This document shows, one piece after another, positions 42,785 through 55,012 of a stretch of DNA of 64,000 nucleotides. The position numbers and the translations under genes were made by a program. Source of the stretch: Mermis nigrescens (taxonomy: Eukaryota; Nematoda; Enoplea; Mermithida; Mermithidae); NCBI GenBank assembly GCA_036768485.1, contig JAVLUZ010000596.1, forward strand, positions 366,277-430,276, given 5' to 3'. Position 1 is the first letter of the stretch. Every line of letters starts with the position of its first letter. The notes beneath the pieces were generated by a model, which was not told the DNA's origin, searched no databases, and saw nothing but the letters and a program-made list of their open reading frames with translations.

Positions 42785-42873
42785 TGATTTATGATTATCG
42801 TAACTATCAGCTTACTGTCGATAAAAATTCTTAAAATTCATGCACGAAGTTATGTGAAACAGACTATAATTAG
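42785..42873. mobile_element. Half of a TA-type MITE
   Basis: CAGCTTACTGTCGATAAAAA..CACGAAGTTATGTGAAACAGACTATA minus internal bases; only the right half of the 13388-13556 family is present. Confidence 0.6.
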
Positions 42874-43002
42874 CAATCCTAATCACTAACTTTTTTGTTG
42901 TAACTTACTTCAAGAAGTGATGTTTACTAAAGTGTAAACTGCAGCTGTACTGTAGATATAGTTAAAACTTTAAGTGCCCTATTTTATAGGCCACCCTGTA
43001 CC

Positions 43003-43170
43003 TATAATCTTTTTCACATAACTTAGTGCATAAATTTTGAGAATTTTTAACGACAGTAAGCTGAGGGTTATGCTAATTATATATCAGATCAATACTATAA
43101 TCGCAATCTGTCACTTTCTTGTCGAAGATAATTTTGAAATTTATGACCGAAGTTATGTAAAACTGACTAT
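43003..43170. mobile_element. TA-type MITE with long inverted ends
   Basis: TATAATCTTTTTCACATAAC..GTGCATAAATTTTGAGAATT mirrors AATTTTGAAATTTATGACCG..AGTTATGTAAAACTGACTAT; arms of about 60 bp. Confidence 0.8.
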
Positions 43171-43449
43171 GAAAGGAATCAGCTTCGTGCAAGTCGACAT
43201 TATTTGATGTGAATGACATGCACAAGTCAAACATCATAAAAATTGCAGTTAATAAAGGTCTGACAACTTCAGGTTTGCTGTTATGTTTGCATTTTACAAT
43301 ATTTAGTTAGTCGTCGATAAATTTTAGTTTTGAAGCACCTAGTCAAGAAAAGATATGAAAACCTTAGATAAAACTTCTATGCATTGCGTATTTTATCGAA
43401 TTTTCATCTTCTGCTTGAAAGCGAGCCATTTTGCTTGATATTAGATTTC

Positions 43450-43704
43450 TAGTCTGTTCCATTCCAAACGGCCCATGTTTTGCTAAAGTCTTATTACTGT
43501 AATAGATTTTCACTGCACAAGTGGCTTCTTCAGTTATGCTCTCGTGACAACTGGTGGCTTTAAAGTCTTCCTATTGATGTTTAATGTGCTTTGCTTAACA
43601 TATGGCGCATCTAACAGGCTGCCGCAACAATCTAACTCATAAAATATTCGATTACAGTACTGAGCCGCCAAGCGAAAATGGGCCATTTGGAATGGAACAG
43701 ACTA
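43450..43704. mobile_element. TA-type MITE with GGAATGG ends
   Basis: TAGTCTGTTCCATTCCAAAC at 43450 and its inverse TTTGGAATGGAACAGACTA ending at 43704; inner GGCCCATGTTTTGC / GCGAAAATGGGCC also pairs. Confidence 0.88.
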
Positions 43705-45071
43705 TAGTTGATGAATAAGTGGGACAACCTCTAATTCAGTTGAGTACTCTCTTCCTAAACTTGAAACAACCACTCTCAACAGTCAGTAAGTTTTTTAAAT
43801 TTGAATGGAATAATATCAACTTTATTACATACCGCTTGTTGAAGTTTTATTTTTCAGGCAAAGAAAATTTTTGATACTGTGATCTTGGCCAGAACGCGTA
43901 TTTTTCATTTACATTTATCAGCTGAAAGCAACTTTCAACCGTCGAAGAAAATACTGATTCACAACATTTTTTCCGCACGAAAGGTTTTATCTGATTCTTA
44001 ATCAAGTTTTTGCGCTGATTCCAAATCTGCTTTTAAATTTTGTCCAATAAGTCTGATTCTTAACATATTCGAATTTTCAGTTTTTTGTGTTTACTATTAC
44101 ACTGCAGTAAAATGTACCCCAGCTAATAGAAACGTTGTATAAAATTTATTTTTTAGTACGGATAATTAAAAATCATGTTTTAAAACTCGATTTGAAGATA
44201 ATTTATTTCACTTATTTATGCTGATGTTATTTACTCTCATAAGTGCCAAATAATAACTCATAAAATTGTGCAGTGAACTGCTGCACGCTAAAAGGTTGGT
44301 TCGCTCTAAAATACTTCTTCAAAAGAAAAGATCAAGTGATTTTAAAAATATATGAACTGTATTTTCCTTATTCTGTGAGAAATCAGTGAAGATACATTTA
44401 CGCTTCTTGGTATGTATCCCATAACGTTCAGCAGCCGGCATGGGCCATCATTTTAATTCGCCAAGAAATAGAACTTGTCAGGTTTGCTTTCTGGTCAAGG
44501 CATTCGAATTTTCGATACTTTTTGTACTTTACTTACTCTAATGCATCACTCTGGATCAGATGTTCTTCGTATGAGAACTATGCACGCCAGAGATTGCAGG
44601 AATTAGTTTAGTCTGGCTATTGAAAAATTTGATATTTGCATGCATTTGCTACAGATTATAAAAGTTCGGTATTTAACGCTTTTCTTTTTCATTTGAGAAG
44701 CATGAAAAATAAAATCCTATCAGAATATGAAATGATGCTGAGTTGTGGCATAAAGAACGAGTTCAGCTCGACATTTGAATTCCTTCAATTACATTGAGAA
44801 GTTAAGCAACAAATGTACCGTGTTTTGATATGAAAAACTTAATAATTATGATCAATAAAATAAAAAATAACTGGACATAATTTTGCTTCAACTAACCATA
44901 GAGACTATAAAGCTAACTGCGCGCGAAATAAAAACTAGAAAATGTTTCTTTGATCTTTCTTTGTTTGTATCCTGGTACGCTTTGCGTATAATTTGCATTT
45001 GTGTCCAAAACTCAAAATCCTGGCGTGATGGAAACAATCTAAAAAGAGGTTTGAGATCAGCGTAAAAAACG
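43705..45071. other. Intergenic: nothing recognised
   Basis: About 1.4 kb of AT-rich DNA without recognised repeats, open frames or RNA features. Confidence 0.4.
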
Positions 45072-46478
45072 GTTTGCGGAAGATTCGCCCCCGACATTTC
45101 GTTCCTGATATTTCGCTCCCGACATTTCGCCCACACACATTTAGCCCCTCGGGTGTTACGTCCCCGAACATTTCGCACTTAGGACATTTCGCCCCCCCCA
45201 AGATTTATGGCTGTGCGATAGACAGGAGTTTGCATAAACATGAACAGTGCCGAAATAAACAAATGGTTGGTTTTTCTTTTCCTCCGTTTTTTCTCTTGCA
45301 TATTTCCATATTTGTTTTTTTCCATTCTTTACTGCACCTAACAAGAGCCGGACTGTCAAATAAATATGTGTCTAGGTCAAGAACAATACTCTTAATAAAG
45401 AATAAAATAAAAATACAAAGATAAAGCAAGACTGTCAAGCACACGTGGGCGTGGGGGGTATGGGGTGTATGCTCCTCCCAGAAGGACGAATTCCTCCCAG
45501 AAACTAAAAATACCCCACCAGAATTCAATTTTAAATTTTGTTTTTTCGCAATTTTTTGATGCCAATGGATAGTGCTCTATGAGAAACGTTAAAAAATGGC
45601 GTTTTTTCGCCATACCACCATTTTCAAGACCATTTTTGACTTTTGAAAAATCTTGCACACCCCCATAGAATGTTGGCGCAGCCCACCTGTGCTGTGAAGT
45701 AAAAAACACAAACAAACTGAAATTCAAAATTGTACTCTAAGCCTTTCAGATATTCGATCAAGTTTCAATTGTTAACGTCTTCTGTACATGCACAATAGGG
45801 GTGAAAGGAGTATTCATATTAACACCGCTGAAGAGTCAGCCAGACAGGTACTGTCCGGCGATTAGTGCTACGGAAATTTAATTTTTTTTCTTCATCCTTC
45901 TTGAGGACAAGTGCGTGATAATGTCAGAACTTTTCCGGCGCTTTGCTCCGGATGGATTAATACTTTTTTTATGTGCTTTCAATTCCAAAAAGCGCCCAAA
46001 ATTGATCAATGTCTATAGTTTTTAGTGTTAAAAGCGATAATGCAGTCAAAATGGACTGAAAATGCTGAAAAACTGCGGTATTAACGCGAAAAAGCTTTCA
46101 CACATATGCTGTTTTGACCAGTTTGGTCATTTTACCTCCCGACACTGACCTTGTGCGTCACAATATTGATGTACTATTTTAATTGACAGTCCGACTTTTG
46201 TTTCGCGCAATAAAAAATGAAAAGGAGAAATATAAAGAAAGGGAAGATGCAAAACAAGAAAAAATAAGGAAAAAACAAAAGACGTCCATTTGCTCCTCCC
46301 GAATTTTAGCACTGTGCATGCCTAATGCAAGCTTCCGTTTATTGTATAGCAGTAAATGCTGGGGACGAAACATCCGAGGGGCGGAATGTTTAGGGACAAA
46401 ACATCCGAGCGCGAAATGTAGGGGGCGAAAGTTCCGGGGGCGAAATGAACCCAGGGGCGAAACTTCCGGACGCAGATA
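45072..46478. mobile_element. Array-tipped element 4 (word CATTTCGCCCCC), about 1.4 kb
   Basis: Left tip GGTTTGCGGAAGATTCGCCC, then imperfect repeats of GACATTTCGCCCCC (45085-45200). The right side has GGGGCGAAATG repeats (46357-46470) ending GGCGAAACTTCCGGACGCAG. Beyond the arrays the arms go on pairing (TTTTTCTTTTCCTCCG..GAGCCGGACTGTCAA with TTGACAGTCCGACTTTTG..). Nested inside are an A-family repeat (45435-45700) and an unclassified repeat from 45838. No clear target duplication. Confidence 0.75.
45435..45700 (+). repeat. Dispersed repeat, family A, nested in array-tipped element 4
   Basis: CACACGTGGGCGTGGGG..TTTTTTGATGCCAATGGATA..CTATGAGAAACGTTAAAAAA..TTGGCGCAGCCCACCTGTG. Confidence 0.85.
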
Positions 46479-46629
46479 AAATTGATTTAAAATCACTTCA
46501 AAATCTTGCTGCGGTAAAAAAGATTTGAATTTGTAGTCCAATGTTATTCATGAAAGCAAGAGAATGTGAAATGCACTTGAGCACATTTCGTTATCTCGTC
46601 CTCACACATGGGTGTGGGGAGTCTCGGAT

Positions 46630-46880
46630 CATAGGTGCACAGCATAGCCGATCTGTGGGGGTCCCGGTCGACCAATCGGGGGATCAAGAATCAAGCTTTT
46701 TTTGGCTAAAATAACCCCAGAAATGAGTGTAAGCGCTACACAGTTTATGGTCAATTTAAGGCACGTATGAAGAAATTTTCCAATTTTCATCCGTTTTTCG
46801 CCTTTATTTCGCCTCATTTTCCCGAGAAAATTTTCCATTTTCCCATTCTGGGGCTCTATACCCCGCCAGATTCCCTTACG
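46630..46880 (-). repeat. Dispersed repeat, family B, reversed
   Basis: GTGCACAGCATAGCCGATCT..GGTCAATTTAAGGCACGTAT..CCATTTTCCCATTCTGGGG..CCCTTACGTGG. Confidence 0.78.
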
Positions 46881-47020
46881 TGGATATCTGATCTGGACCC
46901 CCAAAGTCTGAAAGACCCCAAAAATTAGAGAACCTCCAAATTGAATGTTTGGTACTTTTTGTGGCAATTTAGCCCCATCAGACTCCCCATAATTTTGTTG
47001 CTGCCTATGTATTCTCGTCC
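46881..47020. repeat. Dispersed repeat with TTGTTGCTGCCTATGTAT end
   Basis: GACCCCCAAAGTCTG..GGCAATTTAGCCCCATC..TTTTGTTGCTGCCTATGTAT, directly abutting the B-family copy. Confidence 0.55.
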
Positions 47021-47151
47021 CCACTCGGCTTTGTACTTAACGTAAAAGTCATTTTCCGAAGATATGCATTCTACTCTGTCAATTAGAAAATTACAAAAGT
47101 AGTCTACGTAAATAGTATTTCAAGCTGTTAAAATCAAAGTTAATCGAAGTC

Positions 47152-48711
47152 TTAGAAACGATCAGGACGCTTTGTCTTTTGCTTTAAGTTTTTCATCTTG
47201 CCAATAACTTCGACATCCATACACATTTGATTGAAATGGTAACCGATGAAGAAAAGCAGCCAAACAGGCCACTTAGGCCAAGGATATGTTTCTTGCCAAA
47301 ATATTCGATCTACGACGACGTAGGCGCAATCCGAATCTGATAAAAAGTAAAAAATTGCGTAAAGACCAAAAGCAAGTGGGACAAGTTGGCAAATGGCCAG
47401 AAAACGCCTGAACCACAAGTCGCTGATTGTAGTTTCGCGCCATTTTCTCACCGCGTTACTGCTATAAAGCCGTTTAACTGTTTGTTCAAGGAATAATTCG
47501 GATATATTCAATATAATCCATACGATGTACTGGTGGGTGAATCCGTGCCAAACCAAAACGAATCCGTAACTGATAAAGACTCCGAAGATTACTCTAGGTA
47601 AGCTAAACGTGGGCCGACATATAGGCAGAAAAAGGTACTCCTTAAAAAACTGATACAGACCCCGGTCGAAATTACGCCATATTTTGGAGTACAAGGAGAC
47701 TCGCGCGATGCAGATTGGACCTTTCAGGGGAGCCATGTTGTCCAGTCGAGCAAAAAAGGCTGGTACACCAAACATGACGACATATTTCATTTGGAAAAAT
47801 TGGCCAGTAGCGTAGGCAATACTAAGCAACGTATCTTCAGAAGTCGACATCAGAAAATCTCTATCAAGCATTAAAGCATCAAAATACATAAAGTGTAAGA
47901 AAAATTGAATAAATGCGAACCAGAATAGCATACGTGCGCCAAAAAGGGAAATCCGACGCCATTCTCTCTTTCGCACTGGTCTGCTTTACTCAGCTCTGCC
48001 GGAAAATGTTTATAAATAAAAATCAGACTGATCATGTACGGAAGTAAAAAGCAAACCAGAGCATGTTGTAAAGACCGTCGAAAAAACGCGCGTTTTCCAT
48101 CCGGCCATTAGTGCATTCTTCCAACGTAAAACTGATATATTGTAGCATTTTGTAGGACAAGAAAGAAATCGCTATGTAGGATGATAAATGACTATTGATC
48201 GTGAGTGTAATTAAGAGTAAGGTACAAAATCAAAATACCAATGGCCCATACGCTATCGTGAACGCGTCAGTCTCATTGTTAAATAGATCCACATGCCGCT
48301 GAGTATGGTAGTGTAAAGCAGCTGAAATCCGAAGAGCATAAAGCTGGCAAAGAGCCAGTATATTAAAACGGTCAATTTCCAAATATTCGACGGCAAAATA
48401 CGTTCCGATAAATTAAACAACAAGCTGTGTCCGCATAACCACGGCAACATCTGCTTGATGAAGGGCACCCAACGAGCCCACTCGTAATTCGTAGCGTCTT
48501 TTCTCAATTCGCCGAAAAATGTCACATTGTTGATTTCGTAAATGCCCCACCAGCCGTCCCATTCGTAAGACCGGCTGGCTTGATACACTTTCGTCCAAGC
48601 GTATGCGTAAAGACCGCAGCCGAACAGTAAATAATATAGCGATTCGTACCATGGTAGCGCCGGATATTGAAAAGTTACTCTTCGACCTGGCTTTGGATCG
48701 GATTCATCCAT
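47152..48711 (-). pseudogene. HHAT: Hedgehog acyltransferase, copy 1, with four frame breaks
   Basis: Same protein as the copy at 55107-56655. The N-terminal frame (48711-48253) reads MDESDPKPGRRVTFQYP..FFGELRKDATNYEW..; the C-terminal frame (47976-47152) carries WRNFDRGLYQFF and the catalytic VWHGFTHQYIVW. Relative to copy 2 it has short indels near 48250 and 48201, a missing G near 48031 and an extra CT near 47982, so no single frame spans it. The C-terminus also differs (extra bases near 47185 and 47208 give ..KTKRPDRF). Its N-terminal part is intact exactly where copy 2 has an extra base, so the damage may be assembly or haplotype error, not true decay. Intronless across about 1.56 kb. 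Confidence 0.85.
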
Positions 48712-49173
48712 TTTGATATGACTGAGGCTATTGAATAAATTAGATGTACCAAAAGTAAATAGATCCGGCGATTCAAAATTTTTTCAACTATTGCTTCAAG
48801 CTTCCGCTTGGCCTCAAATCACAACAACCGAAAGGTAAATCAGCCCTTTCTACATCACAATACACACTTACATATAGGTAGTCACGAAATGAATTCAACC
48901 TGCCGTATGTACTCCTACTTAGTTTGTTCAAACCGGTCCAATTTAAGTAAATGCAGCATCCGTACTTTTTATTTCCTTTTTCACCTTCATACATATATTA
49001 CGTACTATACATGGATTGTAATTTCAAGGTCATACAGTCCAAGTGATGCAAGTTGTACAGACAACATTTTGATTCGGGATTTGCTATCAAGCGATTGATC
49101 TTCGATTTTAAGCACCTTTACAACAGTTGACTCAAGAAAAATCATCAGCATTTAAAACACTAAAGGCTTTTAA

Positions 49174-49785
49174 GTGTGGTGGATCTAAGATTTTCCTAGG
49201 GGTGGTACCCCAACTTCTAAAAACAGTCAAAAATAGGTCCAAAACTTTGCCCTTCACGTGCGAAATAACTTTATTTCGGCGTTTTACATTGTCAACTTTT
49301 ATTTAAAATCACTTTTGACGCAATATTTCCTTACGCAACATTTCCATCGAAAAATTTTGATATTTCCGACAATTTTATGCGAAAAAATCATAAAATTTCT
49401 TTTATTTTATCGAAAATCCGGTGCGAAGCACTGGAAAATTTTTGAAGTTTAAGCGGAGAAGAATTTTTAGAGCTTAGATTTACTGCTCGATTTCCTGCAT
49501 TTGTAGAATTTGATGTGGTACGTCGCGAATTTTTAAAAGCTATGCTTGAAAATATAAGAAGTCTATGCTGGAATAGCTGTTTCTGATCTTGAAATTGTTT
49601 TGAAATCTATTCCATTAACAAAAAATAGCTTCCAGGTCGCTAATAAAGTAAATAAATGCCATAGAAATGATGATCACTGACGGCCAAAAATTATTGCGAA
49701 TTACATTCCATTCTTTATCTCGCCAAATATTTTAGTGCAATGGGGTGGGCGGCCCCTCGCCTCTTCCCTACTCTTAAATCCGCCG
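49174..49785. mobile_element. hAT-type MITE, diverged (duplicated at 57122-57735)
   Basis: TGTGGTGGATCTAAGATTTT at the left and CTTAAATCCGCCGG at the right, matching the ends of 12450-13097. Contains the hairpin TCCGGTGCGAAGCACTGGA at 49417. Target duplication no longer visible. Confidence 0.7.
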
Positions 49786-50504
49786 GTTTTCTCAGACGTG
49801 GGTGAAAATGCTTAAGAGGGCTCGGGTTTTGCTCAAAACGTGCAGAAAAAGGTATAGAGCCGCGGAAAAAAATTTCATGAAAATGCGATCAATATTGAGG
49901 AAGAATAGAGGTTCAAAGTTCGCAATTCAACAGTGCCTAAGATAGGCAATATGATATGTAGCCAGTAAATCAGTTTTCTATCTATATTTGTTATAAGCCA
50001 GGCTTAGTTCTAAGATTGAATTTTAAACTGCTTGGGTATATATCATTCCCGCTTAAGTCGACATTAGCTGCTTTGGTCGATTTATAGGCGTCCGAACAAA
50101 AATTTTGCATAAATTTGCTTATTAATTATAAAAAAGATTTTTTAGCGAAATGATAAACATATTCGTCATCATCAACATCAGGAATGACACAAAATATCAT
50201 TCTTTTATCGAAATGCCGCCAGAAATTTAATTTGCAATAAAATCCTAAATATTTCGATAATTAGTTGACCTTTTCGATCAAATTTGTTTCCCGCGCCTCC
50301 TTTCTATCTTTTTTGCACGTTATGTAGAAACTCAAACTTTTGAAACCCACTTTTACTTATTTTGGACGAAAACCAAATTCTGCGCTTACTTAAAACCAAA
50401 CAATTATTTATTCGAGCAATGATGGAGTTGATGCGGTCTTTATTTAATGATTCAACGCAAAATACGTAATTGAGGTGCAATTTAATAATCTTCGGCCACC
50501 CTAT

Positions 50505-50654
50505 AAACTGCATACCAATCACCGACAATAAATTGACAAATTGCGATTATTAAATTGATCTGATATATAATTATATCAATCTGTCGGTATATTGTAGTTG
50601 AAAAATTTTCGAAATTTCTGCCCAAAAGTTATGTGAAACAGACTATATTATTTG
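50505..50654. mobile_element. TA-type MITE (duplicated near 58445-58594)
   Basis: ACCGACAATAAATTGACAAA..GATCTGATATATAATTATAT..GTTATGTGAAACAGACTATA, the right end of the 13388-13556 family. Confidence 0.6.
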
Positions 50655-51489
50655 AAAGTGTAATCACAATGGATTAAATGTGAAATTGCAAAAATATATT
50701 ATATTTTCATTTATTTATTTTTTCAAATATAATTTTTAATACCACGAAAAATGCGATTCCAGCTTTTATGATTTGTAGCATTTAATTTTTTATTATGCGA
50801 ATGACAAGGATTTTAAAGAATGCATGCAGTAATTATCAAACTCTTCTAAGACCTATTTTCTTCGATTTGGAAAATTAAAACTTATTTGCCTTAGCGCCGT
50901 CAAAGGCATTATTCGTTTGCTGACCGTACATGATCTAGGGGTTGGTGTCTTTTTCAACTCCTCCCTGAAATTTGTGATTTTCCTTAATTCCAAAAAAATC
51001 GTAGACATGGTGCTGTTTCAAGCATTTTTCGCCATCTGTTTCCTCAAAAGTGTAAAAAATACTATGTACAAATTAATTGAAATTTTCTAATATTTTTTTC
51101 GGAATTCTTCTGTTTTTTATGTTATGGAATGACAGAGCATCGCCAGAACCACCGAAAAACAGTGTTTTTGATGCGCATCCACCGTTTTGAGCTTAAAGAG
51201 GCACATAAAATTTCACCCCTCCCAGAATTCTTATGCTGTGTGCTGTGTATGTCTGTTGCAGACTGTCAGAAAAGCAGAAACCTCTGGTGATTTACATTCA
51301 TAATTTTCAGATGCGTTAATGATTTCTCGGACTAAACTGAAGATTGACAGAATAGATACGAAGTTATACGAATAGCTTAATCGAAATTGGCATTGGTAAT
51401 CCGCCTCGTCTAAAATGAAGCAGGATAATCGAAAATCATTTATGTGCTTTCTGGTCGAAAAATATGTTAAAATATCAGAGTACTACTGG

Positions 51490-51680
51490 TAAGTGTACGT
51501 GGGCGAGAGAATTCCGATTCCCAAAAACTGAAAACCGTCGGAATTTTATGTCATAAGTTCTTTTCGGATTTGTCACAATATTTTGATTGTTGATATAGCT
51601 TGGTGAGAAACGTGAAAAATAGTGTTTTTGTCCTACCTTAAATTTTGTGGCCCTTGCCCCAGAGTTTGATCCCGTTCATA
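51490..51680 (+). repeat. Degenerate A-type repeat (duplicated near 59445-59640)
   Basis: TGTACGTGGGCGAGAG..TTTTGATTGTTGATATAGCT..GGTGAGAAACGTGAAAAATA follows the A-family order, shortened. Confidence 0.55.
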
Positions 51681-52440
51681 TGGCTATAATGTGGTAAGGT
51701 GTATTTATATTCGACCAATAAGTATAATCGTTCTCGAACTGGAATTGTGTGACTTTTAAAACTAATAAGGTGTAAATGCATAATTGGCCTTTTCAGGAAA
51801 AGATGTTTTGCGAAACCTTAGAGAAAACTTGACTTCTTATATCTTCAATCATGATTAAGTTATATGTACTTTTCAATGATTCTTAAATTTTGTATTTCAA
51901 TAAAATTTAAATATCTTCCTCTAATTTTGATTTCATTCAAATTGGCTTTATCTGTTTCTCTTTTGAAATTATTTTTACTTCGAATACCTTAGAGTCTCTT
52001 GGTGGAGTTCAGGCATGCAGTTTGGTGTAACAGAAAGTTCGACAAACATCATATGATTATAAATGTCGTTATGTCCATGATCAGACAAAGTCACATATTT
52101 CAGATGTATAATCCGAAAAAAGATAAAAAGATGAATTTTCTAGGGAAAAACGAGACAGTAATTAGACCAAAACGGTATCAATCTAAATTACTCTGTAATT
52201 TTTTAACTGTCTACTGTTTTTGCGTCGTTTTTTAAATCGCATTATTCGATAAAAACTGTGACCAAAATCCAGCCCGATCATGCTATCCGCATATGGCCAT
52301 GCCTTCCAAAATTTTCATCGATATTAATTCCAATATTTACAGCAAATTCAGCAGACTAAAAGCAAGCACGGAAGTGCAAAGATTACCCTTCGAAATAATG
52401 GCCTCTTAAAGAAGTTACTTTCAACTTTTTAAGAGATGAG

Positions 52441-52985
52441 AGTAGTTATACGTAGCTCCCTGGTCCCAATGGTTAAGTGATAGGCAATGGTTAAGGATAG
52501 GCAATGGTAAAGAATAGGCAATGGTTAAGGATAGGAGGCCGGTTCCAGCCATAGTCTGGTCCCAATGTTATAAGATAGGCAATGGTTAAGGATAGGAGGC
52601 CGATTCCAGCCATAGTCTGGTCCCAATGGTTAAGGATAGGCAATGGTTAAGGATAGGCAATGGTTAAGAATAAGCAATGGTTAAGGATAGGAGGCCGGTT
52701 CCAGCCATAGGCTGGCCCCAGTGTTATAGCACATACAGTGTTTTGGCATAGGGGTTGGCTTATGAGCCTGGCACAGTGTGCTTAAGGATAGGCAATGGTT
52801 AAGGATAGGAAATGGTAAAGAATATGCAATGGTTAAGGATAGGAGGCCGGTTCCAGCCATAGGCTGGCCCCAGTGTTCTAGCATATACAGTGTTATGGCA
52901 TAGGGGTCGGCTTATGAGTCTGGCACCAATGTTATAAGATAGGCAATGGTTAAGGATAGGGGGTCGGCTATGAGTCTGGCCCCAG
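52441..52985. repeat. Complex tandem repeat based on ATAGGCAATGGTTAAGG
   Basis: Units of about 17-18 bp (GGATAGGCAATGGTTAA) alternate with a longer block AGGAGGCCGGTTCCAGCCAT / AGTCTGGTCCCAATG. Begins exactly where the 5.4 kb duplication copy 1 ends. Confidence 0.92.
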
Positions 52986-53164
52986 TTTTACAGCATATAC
53001 AATGATGAAAGATAGGCAGATCTGCTCCCTGAACCGAAATTGAGGTAGTGGTAGGGAGCAAATGGCTGGGTATGTGGTCGAGGTTGGGGGCCTGCCTGGG
53101 GAGGGGGCGCGTATAGTCCAGGGCCAGGGGCCCAGGGCCATGGGAGGGGTAAATTTCCCTGGGG

Positions 53165-54290
53165 GAAAATTTAAAGAGCTATAACTCAAGAGCCCACAGT
53201 CGGATTGAACTCAAATTTTTAGGGTAGGATGAACATATACCAGGCATGTTATGCATACAATATGTACGATCAACCTACAGTATACCAGCATAAGCTTACA
53301 CTTTTGCGTAACTCAATAACGACCAACCAGATTTTGTTCAAATTCTCAGGATATGATGTATATAGGCAAGGCATGCCATGTACAGAATTTCAGCGCGCAG
53401 TCTACAGTATACCGATTTACTTTACACTTTCTTATATAACGCTAAATTTCAAGAACTATAGGGTGGATTTAGCTCAAATTTTCAGAGTAGGGTAAGCATA
53501 TGTTGCATGTTTCATGTTATCGATATGAACATGTATTATACAGTATACCAATTTACTTTACACTTTCTTATATAACACTATATTTCAAGAACTATAGGGT
53601 GGATTTAGCTCAAATTTTCAGGATAGGGTGAGAATATGTTGCATGTGTTATCCTATTGATATGAGCATGTAATATACAGTATACCAATTTACTTTACACT
53701 TTCTTATATAACACTATATTTCAAGAACTATAGGGTGGAGTTAGCTCAAATTTTCAGGATATGGCGTATATAAGCAAGGCATGCTATGTACAGAATTTCA
53801 GGACGCAGTCTACTGTATACCAACTTTACTTTACACTTTCCCATATAGCACAATATTTCAAGAACTATAGGGTGGAGTTGGCTCAAATTTTCAGGATAGG
53901 GTGAACATATGTTGCATGTGTTATGTTATTAATATGAACATGTAATCTACAGTATAACAATTTACTTTACACTTTCTCATGCAGCATTATATTTCAAGAA
54001 CTATAGGGCGCATTCATCTTAAATTTCCAGAATAAGGTGAGCGTATGTTGCATGTGTTATCCTATTAATATGAGCATGTAATGTACAGTATGCCAATTTT
54101 GGTTTACACTCTTTCAGATATAATTATAACTCAAGAACCAATGATTAGATCGGGCTCAAATTCCCAGGCTAAGATATATAAATTGTAGCTGAGCTATGTA
54201 CAAAATTTTAGCGCGCAACCTACAGTATGCCAATTACACTGGTTTTTCATATGATGATGACAAAGGGATTGATGTAAAGTATCCTATGGA
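53165..54290. repeat. 136-bp satellite, about eight units
   Basis: The phrase TTTCAAGAACTATAGGGTGG recurs near 53449, 53585, 53721, 53858 and 53993, spaced 135-138 bp, with degenerate units before (53183, 53311) and after (54130). Other recurring parts: AGCTCAAATTTTCAGG, ACATGTAAT..ACAGTATACC, TTTACTTTACACTTTC. Confidence 0.93.
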
Positions 54291-54384
54291 GAATTAATTT
54301 TTCATAACTAATAATCAATTATACTAAATATGCCCAAACCTGTCAGTAAGCCTCGCAGGGAAGGGGTAACAACAATTTGGCATT

Positions 54385-54500
54385 GTGTGTGTGTATGTGT
54401 GCGTTTGTGTGTTGGTGGTAGCAGTCCCTGTGGGAGTCCGCAAGCGCCACCAAGGTCCACAAGCACCACCATGGTCCACAAGCGCCACCAGGGCTCCTTT
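54385..54500. repeat. GT-rich microsatellite and CACAAGCGCCACCA minisatellite
   Basis: GTGTGTGTGTATGTGTGCG at 54385, then about 20-bp units GGTCCACAAGCGCCACCA at 54440-54500. Confidence 0.7.
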
Positions 54501-54912
54501 ACATTTTACGCCGCTTTACACTTTGCACTTGCTACCCCTGCAACTCAGTCTTAAATATATATAAAATGTGCCAAAGTAAGACAAAGCTAAGCCAAGGACT
54601 GGATGTGAGTGTAAACTAAGCTTAGGTAAGCCAAGGTATAAAACAAGCCTAAGCATTATAGAAATTTATCAAGCAGTGTATGGCTTCCTGTCCCTTCATG
54701 TCCACATGGCAGATTATGCAATTAAGTCTTGAGTGTAGAGTAAGTGAATGTTGTAAAGCAAATTCGAGTAAGCCTAGCTAAGCTAGGGAGTAAATTGGGC
54801 CTAAGCACAAGAGGAGTGTGTTTATAATGTTTTTTATAGGTTTTTTTTTGTGTATATAGGTTTACTTCCCGGTCATTTGACTTCCTGGTCCTTGCTTAAA
54901 TGTCTTGAAACG
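54501..54912. other. Low-complexity AAGCTAAGCC-type sequence up to the gap
   Basis: Scattered GTAAGCC/AAGCTAAG words; no gene seen. Probably the ragged contig edge in satellite DNA. Confidence 0.4.
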
Positions 54913-55012
54913 NNNNNNNNNNNNNNNNNNNNNNNNNNNNNNNNNNNNNNNNNNNNNNNNNNNNNNNNNNNNNNNNNNNNNNNNNNNNNNNNNNNNNNNN
55001 NNNNNNNNNNNN
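54913..55012. other. Assembly gap (100 N)
   Basis: Exactly 100 unknown bases. A round number usually marks a gap of arbitrary length joining two contigs. Confidence 0.99.

Larger units (their letters stand above)
41817..43000. mobile_element. Transposon with TACAGGGTGGCCCATAAAA inverted ends, 1184 bp, with nested MITEs
   Basis: Left TACAGGGTGGCCCATAAAA (41817-41835) and right TTTTATAGGCCACCCTGTA (42982-43000) match at 18 of 19 positions, including the TA. The tip style is that of Tc1/mariner-like or related TA-target elements. Two MITEs and one half MITE have inserted inside. No transposase frame. Confidence 0.8.
47067..52440. repeat. Large direct duplication, copy 1 (5.37 kb)
   Basis: Nearly identical to 55013-60395, differing by scattered substitutions and 1-5 base indels. 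Contains the broken HHAT gene, a hAT-like MITE (49174-49785), a TA-type MITE (50505-50654) and a degenerate A-type repeat (51490-51680). The match ends at TTTTTAAGAGATGAG. The left limit is set only by the start of copy 2 at the N gap. The rest of the block outside these elements holds nothing I recognise. Confidence 0.95.

Noticed and set aside
49174..49785. 8-bp target duplication for the HHAT-block hAT MITE
   Set aside because: Flanks (GCTTTTAA and TTTTCTCA) do not match; the copy is too diverged to prove the insertion boundary.
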